Part shown: piece by piece, positions 15,520-23,776 of the stretch
Layout: every line of letters starts with the position of its first letter
Position numbering within the stretch: position 1 is the stretch's first letter
Assembly (NCBI GenBank): GCA_964533585.1
Contig: CAZHMM010000003.1
Location: 1 to 64,000 of the forward strand
Length of the DNA stretch: 64,000 bases
From: Elioraea sp964533585
GTDB lineage: Bacteria; Pseudomonadota; Alphaproteobacteria; Acetobacterales; Acetobacteraceae
Direction: 5' to 3'
Notes under the pieces: generated by a model
Told to the model about the DNA's origin: nothing
The model's input: the letters and a program-made list of their open reading frames with translations, nothing else
The model's database searches: none
Made by a program: the position numbers and the translations under genes

Positions 15520-16062
15520 TCACTCCGCCGCGGCGAGGCCGCGCTCGACCCGGACGAACAGCCAGGAGAGCGCCGGATAGACCGCGACCGTGAGCGCGAG
15601 TTCATAGAGCGCGGGCTCGGCCGGCAGCAGCCGGAACACAAGCAGGGTGCGGAACACCCAGCCGAAGCCGAGCACGGCAGTCGCCATCAAGGCGAAGATG
15701 ACCCAGACCAGCAGGAAGGATTGCCGCGTCAGCACCCGCCGCTGCGTCAGCACCCCCGCATGCAGCAGCAGCAGCAGCAGCGGGTGGAGCCCGAGCGGCG
15801 CCCCGGTCAGCAGGTCGGACAGCACGCCGATCGCGAACACGGCGAGCGGGGGCATCTGCGCCGGACGGTAGAGCGTCCAGAAATAGACGGCCGCCACCGC
15901 CGGCACGGGCATGACGCCGTGCTGGGCCGGCAGGCCGATCGGAATCCCCATCGCCAGCACCAGCACCACGGTCAGCGCGCCCGGGGCGAGGTCGCGCGCC
16001 ACCTGGTCCAGCATCTGCCAGAAGCCGCGCGGGCGCGGCGGGCGGGCGACCGGGCTAGCCAT
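15520..16062 (-). CDS. mreD: Rod-shape-determining protein MreD
   Basis: A 180-residue inner-membrane component of the elongasome with five to six hydrophobic segments and the family-type GVLSDLLTGAPLGLHPLLLLLLH region. It overlaps mreC by 8 bases and is followed 9 bases later by mrdA. MreD sequences diverge strongly, so the call leans on position and topology as well as on the GAPLG-type motif. Confidence 0.93.
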   Translation of the reverse strand: MASPVARPPRPRGFWQMLDQVARDLAPGALTVVLVLAMGIPIGLPAQHGVMPVPAVAAVYFWTLYRPAQMPPLAVFAIGVLSDLLTGAPLGLHPLLLLLLHAGVLTQRRVLTRQSFLLVWVIFALMATAVLGFGWVFRTLLVFRLLPAEPALYELALTVAVYPALSWLFVRVERGLAAAE

Positions 16063-16927
16063 CGCCGCGCCGCCGCGGCCGCTCCGGCCGCGTCACCTGC
16101 TCCGGCGGCAGGATGCCGGAGAGGCCGAAATCATGCAGGCGGACGAACTCCAGCCGATCAAGGTCGGCGAACAGCTCGACCTCAAGCACGCCGCCGCGAC
16201 CCTCGCGCACGATCCCGACCGGCAGACCAGCGGGGAAGGCGCCCGCCTCAGAGGCGGTGACGATCCGCTCCCCGGCCACCGGCACCTCGCCATCGGTCCA
16301 GTGCTGCAGGCGCGGGCGCGGCGCGTTGGTGCCGGCGAGGATGGCGCGGGTGCGGGTGCGCTCGACCTGCACGGGGATGCGCGAGTTGATGTCGGTCGCC
16401 AGCAGGAGCCGCGCCGACCGACCGCCCACCTCGGTGATGCGCCCGACCAGGCCCGACCGGTCGAGCGCCACCTGGCCCTTGCGGACCGAGTGCTGCGGCC
16501 CGATCGCGAGCAGCGCCGAGCGGGCATAGGCGCCGCCGAGATCGGCCACCACCCGGACGGTGGTGAACTGCGGCGTCGGCTCGGCCGGCGCATGCAGAAC
16601 CTCGCGCAGCGCGAGGTTCTCGGCCTCGAGCGCGAGGGCGACGTCGCGCCAGCGCCTGAGCCGCTCGTTCTCGTCGCGCAGCCGGGCGTTCTCGCTGTGC
16701 AGATAGAACAGATTGCGGACCTCGGCCGCGGCGTCGCGCATTGTGCCCACGGGCCGGGAGAGCACGCCGTAGACCGGCACCAGGAGGTCAGCCAACGCCG
16801 CGCGGGCCCGCTCGGCCAGCACCGTGTCTGCCTTGCCGAGCAGCATCAGCCCGAAGCTCGCGGCGATCAGCACCGGCAGCACCAGCCGCGCGATCGCCTG
16901 GCGAAGCGGCACGCTGAGACGGATCAC
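16055..16927 (-). CDS. mreC: Rod-shape-determining protein MreC
   Basis: A 290-residue bitopic protein: a short cytoplasmic N-terminus, one membrane span (about residues 13-30), a coiled coil (ENARLRDENERLRRWRD) and the periplasmic double beta-barrel domain typical of MreC (VALDRSGLVGRITEVGG). It links MreB filaments to PBP2. The start is a GTG at 16927, with a GAGGGGTGG-like site upstream. It lies 95 bases downstream of mreB. Confidence 0.96.
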   Translation of the reverse strand: MIRLSVPLRQAIARLVLPVLIAASFGLMLLGKADTVLAERARAALADLLVPVYGVLSRPVGTMRDAAAEVRNLFYLHSENARLRDENERLRRWRDVALALEAENLALREVLHAPAEPTPQFTTVRVVADLGGAYARSALLAIGPQHSVRKGQVALDRSGLVGRITEVGGRSARLLLATDINSRIPVQVERTRTRAILAGTNAPRPRLQHWTDGEVPVAGERIVTASEAGAFPAGLPVGIVREGRGGVLEVELFADLDRLEFVRLHDFGLSGILPPEQVTRPERPRRRGDG

Positions 16928-17022
16928 CCGAGTACCACCCCTCGCCTGCCCGTTTCCTGCCCGGCCGTCCTGCGGCCGGAGCGGTCACATCCGACTCCAG
17001 CCTACAGGAGAATGCTGAAGAC

Positions 17023-18066
<1,044 letters not shown>

Positions 18067-18219
18067 CGTTGGAGTGACCTTCCTGCAGGACCCGGGCGGT
18101 CCGTTGAGCCTTGCGTGCGGTGGTATGGGGGGACCCGACCGGGCGCATCCGTTTACGGCGACGGCCGGGACCGCTCAACCGCTGATTCGACCGGGCCGGG
18201 CCCCACCGATGATTTTCAG

Positions 18220-18244
18220 GGAACATGATAGGCCGACCAGCGTT
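18220..18244 (+). promoter_or_regulatory. EcfG-type (general stress) promoter for the lipoprotein gene
   Basis: GGAAC (18220-18224) is followed after 16 bases by CGTT (18241-18244), an exact match to the alphaproteobacterial general-stress sigma factor consensus. The start codon lies 37 bases downstream. The cognate sigma factor genes lie 2-3 kb away. Confidence 0.85.
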
Positions 18245-18280
18245 AACGGATCAGTGCCTTGCAACGAAGGAGACCGAGCG

Positions 18281-18523
18281 ATGCGATCGATCACCCTTGC
18301 TGCCGCCGCCGTCGCGATGCTGGGCCTCGCGGCCTGCGGTCAGACGGCCGGCGACCGGGCCCTCTCCGGCGGTGCGCTGGGTGCCGCGGGCGGCGCCGCG
18401 GTCGGCGGGCTGACGGGCGGCAGCGCGCTGGGCGGCGCCGTGATCGGCGGTGCGGCGGGTGCCGCGGCCGGTGCGCTGACCTCGCCGAGCGACGTGAACC
18501 TGGGCCGGCCGGCCTGGCGCTGA
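18281..18523 (+). CDS. Glycine-zipper lipoprotein, stress-induced
   Basis: An 80-residue small lipoprotein. The signal peptide ends in LGLAAC with the lipidated Cys at residue 19. The mature part is a Gly/Ala-rich glycine zipper (GGALGAAGGAAVGGLTGG), as in OsmB/YMGG-type envelope proteins. ATG 18281 has GAAGGAGA 7 bases upstream, and the gene sits behind an exact EcfG promoter, so induction in the general stress response is very likely. A strong hairpin terminator follows. The molecular function of such proteins is poorly defined. Confidence 0.88.
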   Translation: MRSITLAAAAVAMLGLAACGQTAGDRALSGGALGAAGGAAVGGLTGGSALGGAVIGGAAGAAAGALTSPSDVNLGRPAWR

Positions 18524-18555
18524 GCCTTCGGGGCGGACACCCGCCCCCTCTCCCA

Positions 18556-18585
18556 ACGGGGTGCGACCTTTCGGTCGCACCCCGT
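18556..18585 (+). terminator. Hairpin terminator after the lipoprotein gene
   Basis: ACGGGGTGCGACC (18556-18568) pairs perfectly with GGTCGCACCCCGT (18573-18585) around a TTTC loop, 32 bases after the stop codon. The T-run is short, but the 13-bp stem is very stable. Confidence 0.8.
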
Positions 18586-18847
18586 TTCCGCGTTCGGCAC
18601 GAACCATCGCTAACCCAAACTCACTTGTTTTGACTTCAAGGTATTAACTGGCGATTCTTGAAGTTGATCGGGGGCAGGGTGAAGGACGGGCGACTGCATC
18701 CCCGGGGCCTGATCGGCAGGCGCCGCGGCAGCAGCCACAGCCCACGGTGCTCCGCGATCCCCGGGGGGCGAGCTTCCGCCGATCGCAGCGGAGATGCCTG
18801 GGCCCGTGGTCACGGGCCGGCCCTTCCCTCGAGGCGGCGTTGCGGCG
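18586..18847. other. Intergenic stretch with an 8-bp inverted repeat
   Basis: No gene is supported. ACTTCAAG (18633-18640) and CTTGAAGT (18657-18664) form a perfect inverted repeat with a 16-base spacer, inside a locally AT-rich patch. It could be an operator or a weak stem; nothing nearby says which. The rest is GC-rich and unremarkable. Confidence 0.4.
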
Positions 18848-19009
18848 TCAGGCGCCGGCCACCTGCACCAGCAGCGACACCAGGAACAGCACCAGGAAGA
18901 TCGTGAACAGCACCTTGGCGATGCCGGCTGCGGTGGAGGCAACGCCGCCGAAGCCGAGAACGCCGGCGATCAGGGCGACAACGAGGAAAATCAAGGTCCA
19001 GGTCAGCAT
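18848..19009 (-). CDS. DUF1328 small membrane protein (YtjA family)
   Basis: A 53-residue, almost wholly hydrophobic protein with two membrane segments: MLTWTLIFLVVALIAG, then GFGGVASTAAGIAKVLF, then a second hydrophobic run. The FGG-TAAGIAK core is diagnostic for DUF1328. The start has AAAGGAG 7 bases upstream. It lies downstream of csbD on the same strand with a hairpin between them. DUF1328 proteins are often in alphaproteobacterial stress regulons; the biochemical role is unknown. A degenerate EcfG-like sequence (GGAAA, 17 bases, CGTT) overlaps the hairpin upstream. Confidence 0.9.
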   Translation of the reverse strand: MLTWTLIFLVVALIAGVLGFGGVASTAAGIAKVLFTIFLVLFLVSLLVQVAGA

Positions 19010-19045
19010 GCGCGGCTCCTTTCGTTGTCTCCCTTCAACGTCAAA

Positions 19046-19073
19046 GCGGGGCCCGGGTTTCCCCGGGCCCCGC
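19046..19073 (-). terminator. Hairpin between csbD and the DUF1328 gene
   Basis: GCGGGGCCCGGG (19046-19057) pairs with CCCGGGCCCCGC (19062-19073) around TTTC. On the minus strand it lies 24 bases after the csbD stop and is followed by TTTGA only, so termination may be partial. Confidence 0.6.
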
Positions 19074-19097
19074 CCCTGTCCGCCGCGCGGTCCGCGA

Positions 19098-19295
19098 TCA
19101 GAGGTGGTCGCGCCACTCCTTCACCTGCCGTTCCGCCTCGTCGCGGGCGATGCCGTAGCGCTCCTGGATCTTGCCCACCAACTGATCCTGCCGCCCCTCG
19201 ATCAGGGCGAGATCGTCATCGGTCAGCTTGCCCCACTGCACCTTGGCCTTGCCGACCAGCTGCTTCCAGTTGCCGGCGATGATGTCCTTGTTCAT
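19098..19295 (-). CDS. CsbD-family stress protein
   Basis: This 65-residue hydrophilic protein begins MNKDIIAGNWKQLVGKAKVQ and continues WGKLTDDDL and GKIQERYGIARDEAERQVKEW, a full-length match to the CsbD family of general-stress proteins, whose exact function is unknown. The start has GAAGGAGA 6 bases upstream. A perfect EcfG promoter lies about 60 bases upstream, inside the gap behind phyR, so it belongs to the local general stress regulon. Confidence 0.95.
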   Translation of the reverse strand: MNKDIIAGNWKQLVGKAKVQWGKLTDDDLALIEGRQDQLVGKIQERYGIARDEAERQVKEWRDHL

Positions 19296-19354
19296 GACGC
19301 TCTCCTTCGCATGAGGTGGCCGTCCGGCGACGCCGGAGCAGCACCTGCCAGATC

Positions 19355-19379
19355 AACGGCCCCGCGAAGGAGGAGTTCC
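19355..19379 (-). promoter_or_regulatory. EcfG-type promoter for csbD
   Basis: On the minus strand GGAAC (19375-19379), 16 bases, then CGTT (19355-19358): an exact general-stress promoter. It ends 59 bases before the csbD start and lies just after the phyR stop codon. Confidence 0.87.
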
Positions 19380-19387
19380 CGCCGTGC

Positions 19388-20113
19388 TCAGCCGAGCCGG
19401 AGCCCGCCGGTCACGGCCTGGTAGGTTGCGATCGCGAGCATCATCGGGTCGAACGGCTTGGTGATGACGAAAGCCGGCTCCACCGCTTCGCCGGTGAGCA
19501 GACGCTCCGGGTAGGCGGTGACGAAGATCACCGGCACCGTCATCTCGCGCAGGATCTCGGCGACCGCGCTCTTGCCGTCGCCGCCGACGCCGAGATTGAT
19601 GTCGGCGAGGATCAAGGTGGGTTTGAGACTGCGTGCCAGCGCGACCGCCTCGGCCTGGGTCGCGGCGATCCCGGCCACGCGATGGCCACAAGCGGCGACT
19701 AGTTGGCCGAGGTCCATGGCGATGATCGGTTCATCCTCGACAATCAGCACATCAGCCTCAGCGCCGGCGCGCAGGCGCTCGCGCGCGGCGGCCGCGATCC
19801 CGGCCACCTCGTCTCCCGTGCGGCCGAGCACCGCGCCGGCCGCATCGGGTGCGAGCCCCTCGAGGGCGGTCAGCAGCAGCACTTGGCGGTCGAGCACGCC
19901 GAGCCCGCCCGGCGCGGCGGCCGTCTCCGGCACCCGCCCGGACACCGCGCGGTACAGCGCGAGCAGCACCGCCGCGCCATCACCCTCGGGCGGGGCGTCG
20001 CGCAGCGCCAGCAGGGCCTCGCGCACCAGCGCGTCGCCCGCCTCCTGGCTGCCCATGAGCGCCCGCGCATATCGGCGCGCCCGCGGCAGCGCGCGCAGGA
20101 GATCCTCGCTCAT
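19388..20113 (-). CDS. phyR: General stress response regulator PhyR
   Basis: PhyR is the anti-anti-sigma factor of the alphaproteobacterial general stress response. Its N-terminal sigma-like domain, once the receiver is phosphorylated, binds NepR and frees EcfG. The protein has 241 residues: a sigma-like domain to about residue 118 (LPRARRYARALMGS, LDRQVLLLTALEGL), then a receiver domain beginning DVLIVEDEPIIAMDLG with phospho-acceptor Asp171 in LILADINLG and the conserved Lys in ITKPFDP. Start 20113 has GGAGGAGA 4 bases upstream. It is divergent from the first sigma gene, the normal phyR layout. Confidence 0.96.
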   Translation of the reverse strand: MSEDLLRALPRARRYARALMGSQEAGDALVREALLALRDAPPEGDGAAVLLALYRAVSGRVPETAAAPGGLGVLDRQVLLLTALEGLAPDAAGAVLGRTGDEVAGIAAAARERLRAGAEADVLIVEDEPIIAMDLGQLVAACGHRVAGIAATQAEAVALARSLKPTLILADINLGVGGDGKSAVAEILREMTVPVIFVTAYPERLLTGEAVEPAFVITKPFDPMMLAIATYQAVTGGLRLG

Positions 20114-20179
20114 CGCTCTCCTCCGATCGTCGGACACCGTCTCTCATGCCACCACGGTGCGGGGCAAGCGGGGGCGGCG

Positions 20180-20683
20180 ATGACAAGCGACGACGGCGAG
20201 GCGGCATTCCGGGCGGAGCTGATCGGGCTCCTGCCGCAACTGCGCGCCTTCGCGCGTTTCCTCGCCCGCGACGCCGTCGCCGCCGATGACCTGGTGCAGG
20301 AAACGACGTTGCGCGCGCTCGCCGCCTGGCGGCAATTCGAGCCAGGCACCAACCTGCGGGCCTGGCTGTTCACCATCCAGCGCAACCTGTTCCGCCAGGG
20401 GCTACGCAGCCCGAGGCCGAGCGACGAGATGCCACCCGAACAGGGCGCGCCCCCTGGCCAGGAGGCGCACATCGCGATGGGCGAACTCGACCGCGCCCTC
20501 CGGCATCTGCCGCCCGCCCAGCGCGAGGCGATCCTGCTGGTCGGCGCCCAGGGATTCTCGTACGAGGACGCCGCCATGATCTGCGGCACGGCGGCTGGCA
20601 CCATGAAGGCGCGGGTCAGCCGGGCGCGCGCAGCGCTCGCACGCATGCTTGGGCCGCGGGACGGCATGATCACGAACGCGTGA
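20180..20683 (+). CDS. ecfG: EcfG-like sigma factor, copy 1
   Basis: A 167-residue ECF sigma factor. Region 2 contains RFLARDAVAADDLVQETTLRAL and NLRAWLFTIQRN; region 4 has LPPAQREAILLVGAQGFSYEDAA and GTMKARVSRAR, the helix-turn-helix that reads the -35 element. These features match the ECF15/EcfG group. It is divergent from phyR with a 66-bp gap. The ribosome binding site is poor (GGGG). A second related sigma gene lies 400 bp downstream next to nepR. Which of the two is the principal EcfG cannot be decided from sequence. Confidence 0.92.
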   Translation: MTSDDGEAAFRAELIGLLPQLRAFARFLARDAVAADDLVQETTLRALAAWRQFEPGTNLRAWLFTIQRNLFRQGLRSPRPSDEMPPEQGAPPGQEAHIAMGELDRALRHLPPAQREAILLVGAQGFSYEDAAMICGTAAGTMKARVSRARAALARMLGPRDGMITNA

Positions 20684-20702
20684 TCGTCCCAGGAGGTGTT
20701 GT

Positions 20703-20921
20703 TCAGCCCCGCGCCCGCACCAGCCCGGCGCCGGCGAGCACCGCGCCGGCAACCAGCATCGCCGCGCCGCCGATGATGGACCACTCGGTCCGCTCCGAGC
20801 GGCGGCCGGTCAGCGCTTCGGCGAGCTGCTCGGCCGGCGCATCCGTGGCGTTCAGGCCCATCGCCAGCAGCATCGCGCCCGCGACGGCCAGGGCCAGACC
20901 TACGGCGAGTGACACGCGCAT
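20703..20921 (-). CDS. DUF3185 small membrane protein
   Basis: A 72-residue protein with two membrane segments (SLAVGLALAVAGAMLLAMGL and IIGGAAMLVAGAVLAGAGLV) separated by a polar loop with LTGRRSERTEWS, which resembles the FTG-PTDRTIW loop of DUF3185. It is convergent with the first sigma gene and stands behind an exact EcfG promoter at 20966-20990. The role is unknown; membership of the stress regulon is likely. Confidence 0.82.
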   Translation of the reverse strand: MRVSLAVGLALAVAGAMLLAMGLNATDAPAEQLAEALTGRRSERTEWSIIGGAAMLVAGAVLAGAGLVRARG

Positions 20922-20965
20922 CGGGGGGTCTCCTTCTCCATCTCGCGTATCCGTGACCCAGGATC

Positions 20966-20990
20966 AACGCCGGCCGCCGGCCACGGTTCC
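20966..20990 (-). promoter_or_regulatory. EcfG-type promoter for the DUF3185 gene
   Basis: On the minus strand GGAAC (20986-20990), 16 bases, then CGTT (20966-20969): an exact match. The start codon is 44 bases downstream. This is the third such promoter in a 3-kb locus. Confidence 0.87.
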
Positions 20991-21092
20991 CGCCCTGCCG
21001 AGCCGTGCCGGCCGGGCCGGGCAAATTTCGTGCAACCATTTGCGCGCGGGCAGCGTTGGTCGGTCATCGGAAACGGCTGGAGGACCGACAAC

Positions 21093-21701
21093 GTGCCCGA
21101 CACGTTCCACGACGACCTGGTCGCGCTTCTGCCGAAGCTCCGCGTCCAGGCGCTTGCCCTGACGCGCAACCGGGCTGCGGCCGAGGATCTCGTCCAGGAC
21201 ACCGTGGTCAACGCGCTCGCCGCGCGCGCGCAGTTCCGACCCGGCACCAACCTGGCTGCCTGGCTGCATCGGATTCTCCGCAACCGCTTCATCAGCGACG
21301 TGCGCAAGCACCGGCCCAAGGTCGCGATCGAGGACGCGCCGGTCGACGCGCTCGCCTGCGCCGCCGACCCGGCCGATCGCCTGATCACCAAGGAACTTGC
21401 CCGGGCGCTCGACCGCCTGCCGGCGGATCAGCGCGAGACCCTGCTGCTGGTGACCCTGCACGGCCTCTCCTGCGAGGAAGTGGCCGAGGTTACCGGCTGC
21501 GCGGTCGGCACCGTGAAGAGCCGGGTGTTCCGCGCCCGGGCCACGCTCCAGCGTGCCCTGCTCGGCGAGACCGTGCCGGAGACGGCCGGCAGCGCGGATG
21601 CGACGCGTTGCGAAACTGGTTTCAAGCGGCCCCGCGCGGTATCCTGGCCGTCCTGTGGCGAGGGCACGCGGGTGGCCTGCGCGGGCGCAGGCACCGCTTG
21701 A
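21093..21701 (+). CDS. EcfG-like sigma factor, copy 2 (adjacent to nepR)
   Basis: A 202-residue ECF sigma factor with region 2 (LTRNRAAAEDLVQDTVVNAL, NLAAWLHRILRNRFISDVRK) and region 4 (LPADQRETLLLVTLHGLSCE, GTVKSRVFRARATL). GTG 21093 is preferred because GGAGGA lies 8 bases upstream; an upstream frame from 21030 lacks that. The C-terminal 40 residues beyond region 4 are Ala/Cys-rich and not part of the domain. It lies six bases before nepR on the same strand, the reverse of the usual nepR-ecfG order. Pairing with NepR suggests this is the regulated EcfG; copy 1 may be a paralogue with overlapping targets. Confidence 0.9.
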   Translation: MPDTFHDDLVALLPKLRVQALALTRNRAAAEDLVQDTVVNALAARAQFRPGTNLAAWLHRILRNRFISDVRKHRPKVAIEDAPVDALACAADPADRLITKELARALDRLPADQRETLLLVTLHGLSCEEVAEVTGCAVGTVKSRVFRARATLQRALLGETVPETAGSADATRCETGFKRPRAVSWPSCGEGTRVACAGAGTA

Positions 21702-21707
21702 GGGGCA

Positions 21708-21920
21708 ATGAGCGACACGCCGAAACGGACAATGCCGGCAGATGGCGGACATATGCCCCCGCGCCGCCGCGGCGCGAAGGGACAGGCGGACGTGACCAAC
21801 GCGTTCGATACCTGGCTCGACCGCCAGCTGCATCAGATGTTCGACCGTGTCGCCAAGGAGCCGATCCCCGAGGACCTGCTGCGGCTGATCGAGGGTGACC
21901 GAAAGAAGCAGGAGCCCTGA
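21708..21920 (+). CDS. nepR: Anti-sigma factor NepR
   Basis: NepR binds EcfG under non-stress conditions and is titrated by phosphorylated PhyR. The 70-residue protein has a disordered basic N-terminus and the diagnostic helical core (FDTWLDRQLHQMFDRVAKEP, then IPEDLLRLIEG). It follows the second sigma gene by six bases and overlaps the kinase gene start by 26 bases. Finding it completes the PhyR-NepR-EcfG partner switch in this locus. Confidence 0.93.
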   Translation: MSDTPKRTMPADGGHMPPRRRGAKGQADVTNAFDTWLDRQLHQMFDRVAKEPIPEDLLRLIEGDRKKQEP

Positions 21921-23721
21921 GGCGCCGCCCGACCCGGCGGCCTCGGGCTCCGGCCGCGCCCCGCACGCGGGCCGGCCGCCGGTGCTGGTTCGCCTGCTCG
22001 GCTCGGTCCGCGCGCGGCTCATCAGCCTCATCCTGATCGGCGCGATCCCGGTCGCGGTGCTGGTCGGCCAGAACGCGGTCGATCTCTACCGCGAGGCGGG
22101 ATACGCCGCCCGTGAGCGGGTGGCTCTGGTGCGCGAGGCGGCGGTAGCGCGCCACCAGGTCGTGATCGAGGGTGCGGAGCAAGTCCTGACCGCGCTGGCC
22201 CGCAATGACGCGGTGATCGCGGGCGACCCCGAAGCGTGCGACCGGGCGCTGATCGAGGTGCTGAGCCTGCAGGGCGGACGCTACGCCAATATCTGGGCGG
22301 TCGACGGCGCCGGGCGGACGCGCTGCAGCGCCATCCCGGCGCGGCGCGGGGAGTCCTTTGCCGAGGCGACCTGGTTCCGCGATGCGGTGCAGAAGAACCG
22401 CTTCGTGCTGAGCGAAATCCAGGTCGGCCCGATCACCGGGCGAAACATCATCGCCGTCGCCCTGCCGGTGCGGCGCGAGCGCGACCTCGTCGCCGTGGTC
22501 GGGCTCGGCCTGTCGCTCGATCACCTCGTGCTCCAGACGCGCCCGGCGGCGCGCGCCGACACCGCGATGTGGCTGATGGACGACGGCGGACGCAGCTTCC
22601 CGCTTACCGACAACGCGACCGAGGCGACGCTGCCGATGTTGCCGGCATGGGCGGCGCTCCGGCGCGGCACCGTCACTCAGGTCGATGCGCCAAGCGTCGG
22701 CGGCGAACCCTATTCCTATGGGGCGATGTCGCTCGGCGACGATCTCAGGCTCGTGGTCGGGCTCGCCTCCGAGACCTACGAGGCCGCCGCGCGGCGTGCG
22801 GTGATCCGTCGCCTGCTCGAATTCGGCGTGTTGCTCGCCGCCTGCCTCGGCGCCGTCGCGATCGGCGCGCATGTCAGCGTGATCCGGCCGTTGCGCGCGC
22901 TCAGCACCCGGGTCGCGGCCTGGCGGAGCCAGGGCGGCGGGTTCGATCCCGGGCCGTTGCGCGGCGCGCCCTCGGAGGTGCACGCGCTCGCCCAGGCGAT
23001 GACCGCGGCCTCGACCGCGCTTGGCGCGCGCGAGGAGGAACTGCGCGCGGCGCTGGCGTCGCGCGACCTGCTGATGGCGGAGATCCATCACCGGGTGAAG
23101 AACAACCTGCAGATCGTCGCGAGCCTGCTCAATCTCCAGGCCAGCCGCGTGCGGTCGGCCGAGGCGCGCACGGCGTTCGGGGCCGCGCGCGACCGGGTCC
23201 GCGCGCTCGCCACGCTGCACCGCCACCTCTACACCCACAGCGACTTCGAGACGATCGCGCTCGGCACCTTTCTCGACGAGCTGTGCGGACAGCTGTTCGA
23301 GGCGCTCGGCGAGACGCCGGGCGAGCGGATCGCGCTCGAGGTCTCCGCACCCGACCTCACGCTTGGCTCGGACGAGGCGGTGCCGCTCGCGCTGATCATC
23401 ACCGAGGCCGTCACCAACGCGGTGAAGTATGCGTTCCCCGAGGACCGGAGCGGCACCGTCTCGGTCGCGGTGTGCCGTGACGGCGAGATGCTGACGCTGA
23501 CGATCCGCGACGACGGCGTCGGCATCGATGCGTCTCAGGCGAGCGAGGACACCGGAGCGGGCGGCGGGCTCGGCAAGATGCTGATCGATGGCTTCGCGCG
23601 CCAGCTGGGCGCGACGCTGGCGACGGAGAGCAGCGCAGCCGGCACGGAGCTTCGCCTGACCATGACGATCCGCCGGCGCGGCCGGCAGACCGAGCCGGAT
23701 GAGGCGGAAGCGGCGGCCTGA
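21895..23721 (+). CDS. HWE/HisKA_2 sensor histidine kinase (probable PhyR kinase)
   Basis: About 608 residues. There is one membrane span near residue 45 (LISLILIGAIPVAVLVG), an extracytoplasmic sensor of roughly 220 residues, a second span near residue 310 (LLAACLGAVAIGAHV) and a HAMP-like linker. The HisKA_2 dimerisation domain reads EIHHRVKNNLQIVASLLNLQ, with the probable phospho-His at 399; the HATPase follows (ALIITEAVTNAVKYAFPED, IRDDGVGID). Kinases of this group phosphorylate PhyR in other Alphaproteobacteria, and its position behind nepR supports that. The GTG 21895 start is uncertain, being inside nepR without a good ribosome binding site. Confidence 0.9.
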   Translation: MTERSRSPEAPPDPAASGSGRAPHAGRPPVLVRLLGSVRARLISLILIGAIPVAVLVGQNAVDLYREAGYAARERVALVREAAVARHQVVIEGAEQVLTALARNDAVIAGDPEACDRALIEVLSLQGGRYANIWAVDGAGRTRCSAIPARRGESFAEATWFRDAVQKNRFVLSEIQVGPITGRNIIAVALPVRRERDLVAVVGLGLSLDHLVLQTRPAARADTAMWLMDDGGRSFPLTDNATEATLPMLPAWAALRRGTVTQVDAPSVGGEPYSYGAMSLGDDLRLVVGLASETYEAAARRAVIRRLLEFGVLLAACLGAVAIGAHVSVIRPLRALSTRVAAWRSQGGGFDPGPLRGAPSEVHALAQAMTAASTALGAREEELRAALASRDLLMAEIHHRVKNNLQIVASLLNLQASRVRSAEARTAFGAARDRVRALATLHRHLYTHSDFETIALGTFLDELCGQLFEALGETPGERIALEVSAPDLTLGSDEAVPLALIITEAVTNAVKYAFPEDRSGTVSVAVCRDGEMLTLTIRDDGVGIDASQASEDTGAGGGLGKMLIDGFARQLGATLATESSAAGTELRLTMTIRRRGRQTEPDEAEAAA

Positions 23722-23733
23722 TCCGCCCCTACC

Positions 23734-23764
23734 GGCCTGCCGAAGGGTTCACCCTCGGCAGGCC
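23734..23764. terminator. Hairpin between convergent kinase and leuA genes
   Basis: GGCCTGCCGAAGGGT and ACCCTCGGCAGGCC form a long stem with one bulged A, located 12 bases after each stop codon. It could terminate from both sides; T-runs are absent. Confidence 0.65.
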
Positions 23765-23776
23765 GGGCATGAGCCG

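Noticed and set aside
13759..16260. Long plus-strand frames antisense to mrdA and mreD
   Set aside because: Mirror frames of well-identified genes; residue composition (Arg/His/Gln/Asp-rich) is typical of antisense reading in GC-rich DNA.
19010..19075. Fourth EcfG promoter before the DUF1328 gene
   Set aside because: GGAAA instead of GGAAC, a 17-base spacing to CGTT, and overlap with a hairpin; too weak to call.
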